IMG/VR virus record: IMGVR_UViG_3300043425_000403
Coordinates: 1 to 42,897 of that record
DNA length: 42,897 nucleotides
Reading direction: 5' to 3' (one strand)
Source: a virus
Below, one piece after another: positions 30,585 to 37,684 of the stretch. Each line of letters opens with the position of its first letter. The stretch's first letter is position 1. Below the pieces are notes generated by a model. The model was not told the DNA's origin. It saw only the letters and a program-made list of their open reading frames with translations, and ran no database searches. The position numbers and the translations under genes were made by a program.

Positions 30585-30680
30585 GTTTTTGGGGAAAGCG
30601 CGTTGGTTCAATCAACGAAAAGACGAACGAGCAACAGTTACAGCGCCGCGAGTACCCACCACCACAACGAAAGAGAAAAA

Positions 30681-31595
30681 ATGAAACTCATTAAAGCCGC
30701 CATCACATACAAGGCGACCATTCCCACAAACACCGAGGCGTTGGCCGACCACCTCGAAAAACACCAATTCACCGAGTGCATGGAAACGCAAGTGCGTTCG
30801 GTCGGCTTCGTGCCCGTGACCGACGGCGAATTGGTCGAACGCTTCGCGGGTGGGTTTGCCTTCCGCGTGCGCGTGGACGACAAGATTATTCCGAGCGCCG
30901 CCATCAAGGTCGCCGTCGATAAAGCGGTGCATGTGGTCGAGTACGCAACGGGCCGCAAGGTTGGCAAGAAAGAACGCGCCGAGATCAAAGACGGCGTGAT
31001 GATCGACCTCGCACGCCGCGCCTTGGTGAAAACCACCGCGTCGGTCATTTGTTACTACGTTGTCGAACGCGGCCACCTCATCGTCGCCACGGGCAGCAAA
31101 GCGATTGCCGACGTGTGCGTGACGTTGCTCATTCAAGCGGTCGGCAGTGTGAAGACTGAAACGCTCCACGTTTCGGACGCCAAACACGGTTTGACAACCC
31201 GAATGAAATCTTGGGTTGAAGACGACGAGGGCTTTGGCAATTTCGAGCCATGCGACGAAGTGGCCTTGGTGAGTGAGGGCCGCACGGTGTCAATCAAAAT
31301 GTCGTCTTTGCAGCAAGCGCGATCGGCCATTACCGAAGCGCTCGCGTTTGGCTTCCGCGTCAAGTCGATTGGCTTTCATTTGCCCGAAGTCAATTTTCGA
31401 TTGACGAGCGAATTTCGCTTGAACCGCATCGCGTTCACCGTCAATGATTTGGAGAACAACGAAGACAACTATTGGGCAGCGGAGGCGGCGATTCAAGTCA
31501 AAGCCGTGTCGGACATTATCAACACCTTAGTCGAGATGCTTTCGTATGAAGACGAGCAACAAGACGAACAAACAGAAACGAAAGAGAGCAATTAA
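30681..31595 (+). CDS. rdgC: RdgC-like recombination-associated protein
   Basis: A 304-aa protein starting at the ATG after AAAGAGAAAAA; the upstream open frame has no start signal. The sequence reads as RdgC throughout: HLEKHQFTECMETQVRSVGFVPV, GFAFRVRVDDKIIPSAAIK, EIKDGVMIDLARRALVKT and, later, SWVEDDEGFGNFEPCDEVAL. Known RdgC forms a ring on duplex DNA and restrains RecA. A phage copy next to bet, exonuclease and ssb may shield phage DNA or tune RecA during recombination. Confidence 0.9.
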   Translation: MKLIKAAITYKATIPTNTEALADHLEKHQFTECMETQVRSVGFVPVTDGELVERFAGGFAFRVRVDDKIIPSAAIKVAVDKAVHVVEYATGRKVGKKERAEIKDGVMIDLARRALVKTTASVICYYVVERGHLIVATGSKAIADVCVTLLIQAVGSVKTETLHVSDAKHGLTTRMKSWVEDDEGFGNFEPCDEVALVSEGRTVSIKMSSLQQARSAITEALAFGFRVKSIGFHLPEVNFRLTSEFRLNRIAFTVNDLENNEDNYWAAEAAIQVKAVSDIINTLVEMLSYEDEQQDEQTETKESN

Positions 31596-32057
31596 ATGGC
31601 GTCAGTAAACAAAGTGATTTTGGTCGGCAACGCGGGTCGTGATGCCGAGGTTCGCTACATGGCAAGCGGCTCGGCTGTGGCGAACGTCAGCATCGCAACC
31701 ACAAGCCGACGCAAAGACAAGAACACGGGCGAAACCATCGAGAACACCGAATGGCATCGACTGACGTTTTACGAACGCCTCGCTGAGATCGCGGGCGAGT
31801 ACATCAAGAAGGGCAAACCGATCTATGTCGAAGGGCGCTTGAAGTATGGCGTTTACACCGACAAGACGACAGGCGTCGAAAAGAACACCGTCGAGATCGT
31901 TGTGACCGAGTTGCAATTGTTGGGTGGCCGTGACGATGGCGCAGCACCGCGCCAAGAGCGACCCGCGCAGCAAGAGCGACCCGCACAACGTCAAGCGCCA
32001 GCACGCCAACAGAGCGGCGGAAACTTCGACGACATGGACGATGACATTCCATTTTGA
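31596..32057 (+). CDS. ssb: Single-stranded DNA-binding protein
   Basis: A 153-aa protein with the bacterial SSB OB-fold signature: ASVNKVILVGNAGRDAEVRYMASGSAVANVSIAT, TEWHRLTFYERLAEIAGEYIKKG and IYVEGRLKYGVYTDK. A Gln/Pro/Arg linker follows, and the acidic tip DDDIPF that recruits partner proteins. The full length and intact tip imply a working SSB for phage replication and recombination. It starts one base after the rdgC-like stop. Confidence 0.95.
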   Translation: MASVNKVILVGNAGRDAEVRYMASGSAVANVSIATTSRRKDKNTGETIENTEWHRLTFYERLAEIAGEYIKKGKPIYVEGRLKYGVYTDKTTGVEKNTVEIVVTELQLLGGRDDGAAPRQERPAQQERPAQRQAPARQQSGGNFDDMDDDIPF

Positions 32058-32067
32058 TCGGTAGCAA

Positions 32068-32448
32068 ATGATTTATTACCCCGACGAAGCATCGAAGATG
32101 GCTTACCACGAGTGGCTTGACAATCTGAAAGTTGGCGACAAGGTTGCCTTGGCGTGCGATAGCGGTTGGTCGCGTCGCACATACAAGGTTTTGGAAATCA
32201 GCCGCATGACACCAACGCAAGCCGTGTGCTTCAACGATGGCCGCTTTCGATTGAAAGATGGCTTCGTGATCGGTGGCGGGTACTCGCAAGTCGAGCCCGT
32301 CACCGAGCGCGTGTTGCAAGCGATGGAAGCCGATTCGCTGCGTGCGTGGTTCTCATCAACAAGTCGCAAGTCGCTTGAAATTGACGTTCTCCGCGCAATG
32401 CGCAAAGCCTACGACAGCGCAACCCGTGCGCTCAAATCAAAAAACTAA
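32068..32448 (+). CDS. Hypothetical protein (126 aa)
   Basis: Starts MIYYPDEASKMAYHEWLDN, 10 bases after ssb. The middle is beta-rich (VGDKVALACDSGWSRRTYKVLEISRMTPTQAVCFNDGRFRLKDG), possibly a small barrel. The C-terminus is a basic helix. A GGTAGC string precedes its start but without a second half-site. Function unknown. Confidence 0.72.
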   Translation: MIYYPDEASKMAYHEWLDNLKVGDKVALACDSGWSRRTYKVLEISRMTPTQAVCFNDGRFRLKDGFVIGGGYSQVEPVTERVLQAMEADSLRAWFSSTSRKSLEIDVLRAMRKAYDSATRALKSKN

Positions 32449-32467
32449 CTCCTCACAGAAAGACACT

Positions 32468-32938
32468 ATGAAATCAAATTTCCAACGCACCGCCGATTGG
32501 CTTGCCGCATGTGGCAAGCAACCAAGCGTCGAAAACCTGTCGCTTCAAATCGGTTGCCACATCGAAGAACAAGTGGAGTTTTTGGCGACGCTTGCAATCA
32601 TCGGCCCCGAAGATAACCAAGACGCATGGCACTCACGCCGCGCAATAGCAACGGCGATCGCAACGCTCATCGCTCTGTCTGATTCGTTGAAAAAAGGCAC
32701 GATGATCGCGGGCATCCCAACCCCCATGCGCGAAGCCGCGTTGGATGCTCTGTGCGACTGCGATGTGACGGGCAACGGCGTCGCATACTTTGCGGGCTTC
32801 GACAAAGTGACCGCCGACGAATTGGTGTTGCTGTCCAACGAGCGCAAATTGGTGGACGGCAAGCCCGTCATTAAAGAGGGCGGCAAGATCGGAAAACCCG
32901 AGGGTTGGGTTCCACCTGATTTGTCCGACTGCATTTAA
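32468..32938 (+). CDS. MazG-like nucleotide pyrophosphohydrolase-type protein
   Basis: A 156-aa protein starting at the ATG before KSNFQRTADWLAACGKQP. The helical core with HIEEQVEFLATL and DALCDCDVTGNGVAYFAGFD, followed by SNERKLVDGKPVIKEGGKIGKPEGWVPPDL, matches phage MazG-like/PRA-PH proteins. The family hydrolyses (d)NTPs or alarmones using clustered acidic residues (here EE at about 37-38 and DCD). The substrate cannot be told from sequence. Confidence 0.82.
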   Translation: MKSNFQRTADWLAACGKQPSVENLSLQIGCHIEEQVEFLATLAIIGPEDNQDAWHSRRAIATAIATLIALSDSLKKGTMIAGIPTPMREAALDALCDCDVTGNGVAYFAGFDKVTADELVLLSNERKLVDGKPVIKEGGKIGKPEGWVPPDLSDCI

Positions 32939-32941
32939 GCC

Positions 32942-33334
32942 ATGTTTCGCGTCTTCATCTTACGAAGTGACACGCAAGCGCAATCGCTTTGGTCGTTCTT
33001 GCGTGCTAATTGGCGCTCGATGGCCGAAGCCGACAAGCCCTTGTCGGTCACGATTGCCGAGTACGAAACCAAGCGCAGCGTCGAACAAAACGCGAGGTAT
33101 TGGGGCCACGTTCTCAAACAAATTGAGGCGAAGGCGTGGGTCGATGGCAAGCAATACAGCGCGGAGATTTGGCACGAACACATGAAACGAAAAATCCTCG
33201 GTTGTGTGGAGTTGCCAAACGGCGAAACTATGGGCCAATCAACGGCGGGTCTTGGGGTTGGCAAATTCGCTGACTTTATGACCAAGGTGGAAGCCTACGC
33301 CGCGACCGAATTGGGCGTGGAGTTCACCGCGTGA
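32942..33334 (+). CDS. NinB-like recombination protein
   Basis: A 130-aa protein with KRSVEQNARYWGHVLKQI, YSAEIWHEHMKRKILGCVELPNGE and STAGLGVGKFADFMTKVEAYAATELGVEF, the NinB family pattern. NinB (lambda Orf) binds single-stranded DNA and SSB and helps RecA or annealase loading. It starts 3 bases after the MazG-like stop and is coupled to the next gene by GTGA. Confidence 0.9.
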   Translation: MFRVFILRSDTQAQSLWSFLRANWRSMAEADKPLSVTIAEYETKRSVEQNARYWGHVLKQIEAKAWVDGKQYSAEIWHEHMKRKILGCVELPNGETMGQSTAGLGVGKFADFMTKVEAYAATELGVEFTA

Positions 33335-33573
33335 CGATCAACACGTACTCACCCGAATGGCGGCGCATTTGCGAAGCCCGTTGGGTGCTGTACGACTGCA
33401 AAGATTCGGTGAGGTACATGGAAGGCGTGTTGGCAAAGCGAGGCGCGAAAGCGCACGCCGAGTTGCAAGCCGACGTTTGGTTGGTGCGGCAACACGCGCA
33501 CAACTTCACCAAGCGGGTTGCCAAACAACTCATCGAACAAATGGAGGCCGAGAAAAATGGGACAACAGCGTGA
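33331..33573 (+). CDS. Hypothetical protein (80 aa)
   Basis: It starts at a GTG overlapping the NinB-like stop. The N-terminus (YSPEWRRICEARWVLY) and the helical body (VRYMEGVLAKRGAKAHAELQADVWLVRQ) are common in small phage proteins that follow NinB, without known function. Confidence 0.7.
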   Translation: MTINTYSPEWRRICEARWVLYDCKDSVRYMEGVLAKRGAKAHAELQADVWLVRQHAHNFTKRVAKQLIEQMEAEKNGTTA

Positions 33574-33805
33574 CGGTTCGCCACTTCACACCACGAAGAC
33601 GGGAGTGCAAATTGGAAGCAAGTTTGATCGGGAAAAAATGCCGACGTTGGACGCGGGCGACAGGTGGGTGCAATCCGCTTTGCTGTCTCCACCGCTGGCA
33701 ACGATTCGATCGAAAAAACGATTCTCACCATCCAAGAGATTGCGGTGGAGCCTCTACATCATCGCCGCGTGCGCCATCTTGTTTGGCGTGTTGCTGGCGA
33801 ACTAA
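33557..33805 (+). CDS. Small C-terminally anchored membrane protein (82 aa)
   Basis: MGQQRDGSPLHTTKTGVQIG begins an 82-aa protein that overlaps the previous gene by 17 bases. A basic stretch (RSKKRFSPSKRLRW) is followed by a single hydrophobic segment (SLYIIAACAILFGVLLAN) at the C-terminus, so it should be a tail-anchored inner-membrane protein. Function unknown. Confidence 0.65.
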   Translation: MGQQRDGSPLHTTKTGVQIGSKFDREKMPTLDAGDRWVQSALLSPPLATIRSKKRFSPSKRLRWSLYIIAACAILFGVLLAN

Positions 33806-33820
33806 ACCAAGGAATGACAA

Positions 33821-34039
33821 ATGGGACATGAACAAGTCTTTACGGGATGGGTGAAGCTGCGCAAGTATTGCGAGATCAGCGGCGAGACACCAAGCGGCGT
33901 TCACGCCAAGCGGCGTGCGGGCCATTTTGTTGACGGCGTACACACGAAGGTCGCTGGCGACGGGAATTTGTACGTTCACATCGGGGCGGTGCAAAAGTGG
34001 GTATCGGACGGAGCGAAAGGGGTTTGCCAACAGGCGTGA
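33821..34039 (+). CDS. xis: Excisionase-like protein
   Basis: A 72-aa protein: FTGWVKLRKYCEISGETPSGVHAKRRAGHFVDGVHTKVAGDGNLYVHIGAVQKWV. This matches the small Xis/excisionase-like winged-helix family found upstream of phage integrases. It would bend attachment-site DNA and favour excision. It overlaps the 5' end of the integrase gene, so the two are made together. Confidence 0.85.
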   Translation: MGHEQVFTGWVKLRKYCEISGETPSGVHAKRRAGHFVDGVHTKVAGDGNLYVHIGAVQKWVSDGAKGVCQQA

Positions 34040-35175
34040 CGGTGCGCAAGCACAAGCAAGCGCAAACCATCCAAATCACGTTTCAAATGGGGGCAATTCG
34101 GTGTCGTGAATCGCTGCCGCTGCCCCCAACCCCCGCCAACATCAAGTTCGCCAAGGCATTGCGCGACGAGATCATGGCAAAGATTGTTCGGGGCGTTTTC
34201 AATTACGGCGAATATTTCCCCAAGTCGCCGCGTGCCAAGAAGACCGCCAAGCCCGCCGACACGCTCACCGTCGGCGCAATGTTGGACGCCTTCATTACCG
34301 ATTCCCAAGCCGCTGTCGATCGCGGCAACATGGCCCCGTCCACGTTGGACGGCTACCGCAAGGCCGTGCGTCACCACTTGAAACCCTATTTCGGCGCAAT
34401 GCTGGCTTCGGAGGTGACAGGCGCGACGATTCGGGCTTGGGCCAAGTCGGTGACGCTCACGGCCAAGACGGTGCGAAATACGCTCATCCCCTTGCGGGCG
34501 GTGTTCTCCGATGCCATCAACGACGATGTGGTGAAGGCCAACCCGTTTGACCGCGTTGCCCTCGATCGCATCTTGGCGAAGTCGGCCACGCCCTCGACCT
34601 ACGTTGTAGACCCGTTCACGCCAACCGAGGTGGCCGCAATCTGCAACGCCGCCAAAGGCCAAGCCCGCAACTTCATCAAGTTTGCCTTTGCCACGGGGTT
34701 GCGCACCTCCGAGTTGATCGCGCTGCGTTGGTCGGACGTTGACATGAAAGCCCGAACCGTGCGCGTGCATCGCGCCTTCGTGCTGCAATTGGAGAAAGGC
34801 CCAAAGACCGTGGCGGGCAATCGGGTCGTCGAACTCGACGATCAAGCAATGGCCGCACTTGAAGCCCAACGCGAGTGGACGCTATTGCAAGGCAAACTTG
34901 TCTTTCACAACCCGCGCACGGGAAAACCGTTACTCGACGACCAAGCCGTGCGAAAGTGCATTTGGAAGCCCGCGATCGAGGCCACCGACGTGCGTTATCG
35001 CAACCCCTATCAAACGCGCCACACCTACGCGAGCACGCGCCTGTCGCAAGGCGCAAACCTGTGGTGGATGGCTGCGCAAATGGGCCACGAAGACGTTCAA
35101 ACGATCTCGCGGGTTTACGGCAAGTGGATTCCCGAAGCGGGCCAAGTTCAACAAACCAAAAAGGGCGGGGCATGA
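33997..35175 (+). CDS. int: Tyrosine integrase
   Basis: A 392-aa protein from a GTG at 33997. A second GTG at 34036 overlaps the xis stop (GTGA) and would give 379 aa. An N-terminal arm-binding domain (IRCRESLPLPPTPANIKFAK) is followed by a core-binding helical domain and the catalytic domain. In 392-aa numbering: Arg236 in TGLRTSELIALRW, a likely Lys270, Arg341 in YQTRHTYAS (Tyr replaces the usual first His of HxxR), His364 in QMGHED and Tyr374 in SRVYGKW as nucleophile. It recombines attP, just downstream, with the host tRNA gene. Confidence 0.95.
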   Translation: MGIGRSERGLPTGVTVRKHKQAQTIQITFQMGAIRCRESLPLPPTPANIKFAKALRDEIMAKIVRGVFNYGEYFPKSPRAKKTAKPADTLTVGAMLDAFITDSQAAVDRGNMAPSTLDGYRKAVRHHLKPYFGAMLASEVTGATIRAWAKSVTLTAKTVRNTLIPLRAVFSDAINDDVVKANPFDRVALDRILAKSATPSTYVVDPFTPTEVAAICNAAKGQARNFIKFAFATGLRTSELIALRWSDVDMKARTVRVHRAFVLQLEKGPKTVAGNRVVELDDQAMAALEAQREWTLLQGKLVFHNPRTGKPLLDDQAVRKCIWKPAIEATDVRYRNPYQTRHTYASTRLSQGANLWWMAAQMGHEDVQTISRVYGKWIPEAGQVQQTKKGGA

Positions 35176-35486
35176 ACAAGCAACGAAGAAAGCAACTCGG
35201 CGACGCGATCGACGCGCTCACCGCCATTGAAGGCGAGGTGGAAGCGCTGCGGGTCAAATTTGAAGCGCTGCAAGCGCAAATCAGCGCCGTGCGCGACGAG
35301 GAGCAAGACGCTTACGACAACCTACCCGATGCGCTCAAAGAGGCCGAGCGCGGCGTGGAGATGGAGGAGGGGTTGACCCAAATCGACGAGGCGCTTGGGG
35401 CCGTCGAAAGCGTGGTGGAAGTGCTGCAAGAATTCAGCGTGGGCGAGACAAGTCGCACGCTTGATGAGGCACGCGGCGGCGAGTAA
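35172..35486 (+). CDS. Small coiled-coil protein after integrase (104 aa)
   Basis: It starts at an ATG overlapping the integrase stop: MNKQRRKQLGDAIDALTAIE. It is entirely helical with heptad-like spacing (EGEVEALRVKFEALQAQISAVRDEEQD) and a C-terminal acidic helix. It is the last gene of the rightward operon. Its 3' end carries one copy of the GGCACGCGGC motif repeated in the att region. Role unknown, but it is co-expressed with integrase. Confidence 0.75.
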   Translation: MNKQRRKQLGDAIDALTAIEGEVEALRVKFEALQAQISAVRDEEQDAYDNLPDALKEAERGVEMEEGLTQIDEALGAVESVVEVLQEFSVGETSRTLDEARGGE

Positions 35487-35489
35487 TTG

Positions 35490-35510
35490 GGCACGCTCAC
35501 GGCACGCGGC
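35490..35510 (+). repeat. 21-bp repeat, left copy (candidate integrase arm-type site)
   Basis: Two GGCACGC units start 11 bases apart and the element ends in GCGGC. It matches the copy at 35686-35706 at 19 of 21 positions, differing only in the two bases after the first unit. It lies 57 bases left of the tRNA-like core. Confidence 0.7.
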
Positions 35511-35567
35511 AAAACTCGGCGTGGTAAAAAAACAACAGCGTTAAGGGGTTGGGCCAAACCGCAACGC

Positions 35568-35592
35568 GGGTTCGAATCCCACCCTCTCCGCC
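35568..35592 (+). other. attP: attP core: 3' end of a tRNA-Ser-like gene
   Basis: The 25 bases begin GGGTTCGAATCCCA (T arm) and continue into CCCTCTCCGCC (acceptor 3' strand, discriminator G, CC). The T loop TTCGAAT is intact and the acceptor sequence resembles tRNA-Ser. No 5' half or anticodon arm is present, so this is not a complete tRNA gene. Integration here would restore the 3' end of the host tRNA. It lies 393 bases after the integrase stop. Confidence 0.85.
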
Positions 35593-35685
35593 CCCGCACA
35601 CAATCAAACAACGCCGAAAACGTCGCCAATCAACCGCTTAGATTTGAGCGCGTGTTGGTTGATGTTGTGAAGTGTCCGTTCGGAT

Positions 35686-35706
35686 GGCACGCATACGGCA
35701 CGCGGC
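35686..35706 (+). repeat. 21-bp repeat, right copy (candidate integrase arm-type site)
   Basis: Same orientation and same 11-base internal spacing of GGCACGC as the left copy, 93 bases to the right of the tRNA-like core. A third, inverted copy of the heptamer follows at 35723. The arrangement around a core is what heterobivalent tyrosine integrases use. Confidence 0.7.
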
Positions 35707-35764
35707 GGGCGGGCACGAAGGCGCGTGCCGCGATTGGCACACGCCCAAGCGATCGCAAGCGCCG

Positions 35765-35914
35765 TCAACGAACCTGTCGGCGTCGCTCGCGTCTAGCCTT
35801 TTCCCGCTCGGCACGCTTTCGCATGTCGTAGTCTTCCGTCGGCTCGCGCTTGCTAGGTTGTCGCTCTCGTTTGAGCGGCGAACCGTCTTCGTCATGGCGT
35901 TTTTTGCTGCCCAT
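35765..35914 (-). CDS. Small highly basic protein after Rz (49 aa)
   Basis: MGSKKRHDEDGSPLKRERQP starts a 49-aa protein rich in Lys, Arg and Glu (RKRAEREKARRERRRQVR at the end). It overlaps the 3' end of the Rz gene by 23 bases in another frame. I prefer it to a longer, Cys-rich frame starting at 35895, which has less protein-like composition. The Shine-Dalgarno is weak. It could bind nucleic acid. Uncertain. Confidence 0.45.
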   Translation of the reverse strand: MGSKKRHDEDGSPLKRERQPSKREPTEDYDMRKRAEREKARRERRRQVR

Positions 35915-36383
35915 GCGTTTCTTGCACCCACTCTTGGAGGGCTTTTAGTTGCTCCGAGTTTTGGCGACAGATTCCGTAGTTGTCGGCGACGGTGCTGGCG
36001 ACGGCAGAGAGTTCAACGCCCGAGGGGGCCGCATTAGAATCTCGGGCGCTTGGGGCGTCACCGTTTGCAGCCGCGTCGTGGATGCGCACGAAGCCAACAG
36101 GCACGACGCAACGAGAATCATCATCTTTGGTGACATATACGGGGATTTCCTTAACGATCGTTCGTGCTTGCGCTTCGACTTCTTGCACGCGGTCAACGTA
36201 CTTTGTGACCACGCGCACGCTCTTGCGCTCGTTCTCCGTTTGCAACTCCGCGACTTGGCGGTTTTGCTCGGCAATTTGGGCTTCGTATTGAAGCGCAGTG
36301 AAGGAGCGCCCGAACCACGCCGCAAACATGATGGCGGCGGCAATGGCGCTCCACTTGATGTAAGTCAAATACCCAAACATCAC
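35892..36383 (-). CDS. Rz: i-spanin (Rz-like)
   Basis: A 163-aa protein with an N-terminal membrane anchor (YIKWSAIAAAIMFAAWFG, about 8-25) and a periplasmic coiled coil (ALQYEAQIAEQNRQVAELQTENERK). It ends in the conserved spanin-like tail VASTVADNYGICRQNSEQLKALQEWV. It lies directly after the endolysin gene with an ATGA overlap. Together with the nested Rz1 it would fuse inner and outer membranes at the end of lysis. Confidence 0.9.
   Translation of the reverse strand: MMFGYLTYIKWSAIAAAIMFAAWFGRSFTALQYEAQIAEQNRQVAELQTENERKSVRVVTKYVDRVQEVEAQARTIVKEIPVYVTKDDDSRCVVPVGFVRIHDAAANGDAPSARDSNAAPSGVELSAVASTVADNYGICRQNSEQLKALQEWVQETHGQQKTP
35945..36136 (-). CDS. Rz1: o-spanin (Rz1-like lipoprotein) nested inside Rz
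   Basis: A 63-aa protein in a different frame wholly within the Rz gene. It starts MSPKMMILVASCLLASC, with a short hydrophobic signal and a lipobox ending at Cys17 (LLASC). The mature part is Pro-rich (PQAPEILMRPPRALNSLPSPAPSP), as in Rz1. AAGGA lies 11 bases before the ATG. A nested, Pro-rich small lipoprotein inside Rz is the classic spanin arrangement. Confidence 0.82.
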   Translation of the reverse strand: MSPKMMILVASCLLASCASTTRLQTVTPQAPEILMRPPRALNSLPSPAPSPTTTESVAKTRSN

Positions 36384-36859
36384 GCGAATGGGCGACCGTT
36401 GGGGGTCGCGCTGTCAATGATTAGTTTGGATTTGCGGCCAACCTCACCTTCGTGCGTCGGGATGGCAATATGCGTCCAACGATCGAACTCACGAATCACC
36501 TGTTCGAAGTCAAAGCCCGACGCGATGATGGCGCGGGTCACTTCGTCGGGCGTCATGCCGTCCACCTTAATGTCGGCAGCGCAACCGCGACGGTGGTCGC
36601 TCGTGTCCTTGCTTTTCACGGCTGTGTTCACATCATGCGAACGGAAGCCGCTACTCACAAAAACGGCACGGCCACCAAATACTTCGTGCTTCAACTTGCC
36701 CAAAAACTGAGACAAGCGCGGCAGATTGGCGACGGCGTTTACCAACACCTCTTTGCCACCAATAATGCACTTCTCATTCTCGGTGGGCGTGTTGTCAAAC
36801 TCGCGGTGGTCGGTGTGGATGAGTTCGGAGTAAGGGAAGTTCTTGTGAAATTCGGTCAT
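36380..36859 (-). CDS. Endolysin, peptidase M15A-like
   Basis: A 159-aa protein with VSSGFRS, SDHRRGCAADI (His89, Asp96) and DRWTHIAI (His130), the three zinc ligands of the M15 family, plus Glu124 as candidate catalytic base. Members cut peptide cross-links in peptidoglycan. No signal peptide is seen, so it needs the holin for release. It precedes Rz and overlaps its neighbours on both sides by ATGA. Confidence 0.92.
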   Translation of the reverse strand: MTEFHKNFPYSELIHTDHREFDNTPTENEKCIIGGKEVLVNAVANLPRLSQFLGKLKHEVFGGRAVFVSSGFRSHDVNTAVKSKDTSDHRRGCAADIKVDGMTPDEVTRAIIASGFDFEQVIREFDRWTHIAIPTHEGEVGRKSKLIIDSATPNGRPFA

Positions 36860-37269
36860 GGTGTGGAGCCTTTCGTTTGTTCTTCATCGGTTGTGGTTGC
36901 CTCTGTGGTGGGTGGTGTAGTCGCTTCGGATTGCAGCTTGTTGTAAACGTAGTTCACGCCCGCGTTGACGAAGGTCATGCCAGCAACGCCGCCAAGCACG
37001 CCGCCAGACAACAACATGGCGTCGTTGACTTGCTTCGCAAACACAATGTCGATCGGGGCCATGCGGAGCATGGGTTGGATGGTGAACACCAACGACAGAA
37101 TTGCGATCAATACGGTCGAGGCGAACACGAACGAGATCGTGAGAATAACCACCGCCCAAACGCGAACTTGAATTTGTTCGACGGTCATGCGCTCTTGTGG
37201 GATAAACGGTTGGCCGTCAAGTCCGAGCAAGATGCAAACGATCTTTTTGATTTTTTCGAGGGTGGTCAT
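36856..37269 (-). CDS. Membrane protein in lysis cassette (137 aa), possible second holin
   Basis: MTTLEKIKKIVCILLGLDGQ starts the protein. Two hydrophobic helices are visible (VWAVVILTISFVFASTVLIAILSLVF, about 37-62, and LLSGGVLGGVAGMTFVNAGVNYVY, about 86-109), then a Thr/Glu-rich polar tail. I have seen this sequence type in other phage lysis regions without a firm role. Position directly before the endolysin fits a holin or antiholin. Confidence 0.7.
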   Translation of the reverse strand: MTTLEKIKKIVCILLGLDGQPFIPQERMTVEQIQVRVWAVVILTISFVFASTVLIAILSLVFTIQPMLRMAPIDIVFAKQVNDAMLLSGGVLGGVAGMTFVNAGVNYVYNKLQSEATTPPTTEATTTDEEQTKGSTP

Positions 37270-37463
37270 TTTTCGGTTTCCTTTATCAACATCTCAGGGG
37301 GCAACAGCTTGTCGGGGCATGTGCCTTCAACCGAACAAATCGGCGGCTTGCACTCCTTCAAATCCCAATTGCGCGGGTTTTGGCAGGGGTAGCGGTAACG
37401 GTCTTCGCACTTGGTCAATCCGAACACCGTTGCGGCCACCACCACAACGAACAACAACTTCAT
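37266..37463 (-). CDS. Small Cys-rich exported protein (65 aa)
   Basis: The N-terminus MKLLFVVVVAATVFGLTKC is a signal peptide, perhaps a lipoprotein signal, although LTKC is a poor lipobox. The mature part has spaced cysteines: YRYPCQNPRNW, LKECKPPIC and GTCPDKLL. This pattern recurs in phage lysis regions. It overlaps both neighbours by ATGA. It could be a periplasmic accessory, but no function is established from sequence. Confidence 0.7.
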   Translation of the reverse strand: MKLLFVVVVAATVFGLTKCEDRYRYPCQNPRNWDLKECKPPICSVEGTCPDKLLPPEMLIKETEK

Positions 37464-37684
37464 TCTTCGCCTTTCTCGGTGATTTTCACCGTCCTTAGTA
37501 ATCGCTCCATCTTCTCGCGCTCATCACGAAGCGCAAGCGTTGCCTTTTGGTTCTCGCGTCGGTCGCGGGTGCGCTCACCGTCTTGCACCGCAAACTTCAA
37601 CATCCCCCAAAAGATGACCGTGCAAAGGCACATCACCAACGTGCCCAAAAAAATAATCAACCAAAGGTTCTCGGGCTTACGCAT
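37460..37684 (-). CDS. Small membrane-anchored coiled-coil protein (74 aa)
   Basis: It starts at the ATG at 37684 (MRKPENLWLIIFLGTLVMCL). One N-terminal transmembrane segment (about 7-27) is followed by a charged coiled coil (RTRDRRENQKATLALRDEREKMERLLRTV). It resembles an i-spanin in layout, though a full Rz/Rz1 pair exists downstream. It may partner with the Cys-rich exported protein coupled to it. Confidence 0.68.
   Translation of the reverse strand: MRKPENLWLIIFLGTLVMCLCTVIFWGMLKFAVQDGERTRDRRENQKATLALRDEREKMERLLRTVKITEKGEE

Larger units (their letters stand above)
35487..35764. other. Intergenic attachment region between convergent operons
   Basis: A 278-base stretch without a supported gene. 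It contains the attP core (35568-35592), two 21-bp repeats (35490-35510 and 35686-35706) and an inverted GGCACGCG/CGCGTGCC pair (35697-35729). The heptamer GGCACGC or its complement occurs at 35468, 35490, 35501, 35686, 35697, 35723 and about 35810. No clear terminator is visible although two operons converge here. Confidence 0.7.

Noticed and set aside
32055-32070. Ninth operator candidate (GGTAGCAAA before the gene at 32068)
   Set aside because: Only one half-site is present; the sequence 5 bases upstream does not match the second half. It may just serve as a ribosome-binding region.
35520-35595. Possible complete tRNA gene
   Set aside because: Only the T arm and 3' acceptor strand are present. 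There is no matching 5' acceptor, D arm or anticodon arm, so it is an attachment core.
35312-35629. Minus-strand frame containing GWDSNPR
   Set aside because: This peptide is the familiar false translation of the tRNA T arm and acceptor end. It only reflects the attP core.
35638-35931. 97-codon minus-strand frame after Rz
   Set aside because: It starts inside Rz and runs through the right arm repeat with a Cys/Arg/Ser-rich composition. The shorter basic frame at 35765-35914 looks more protein-like.
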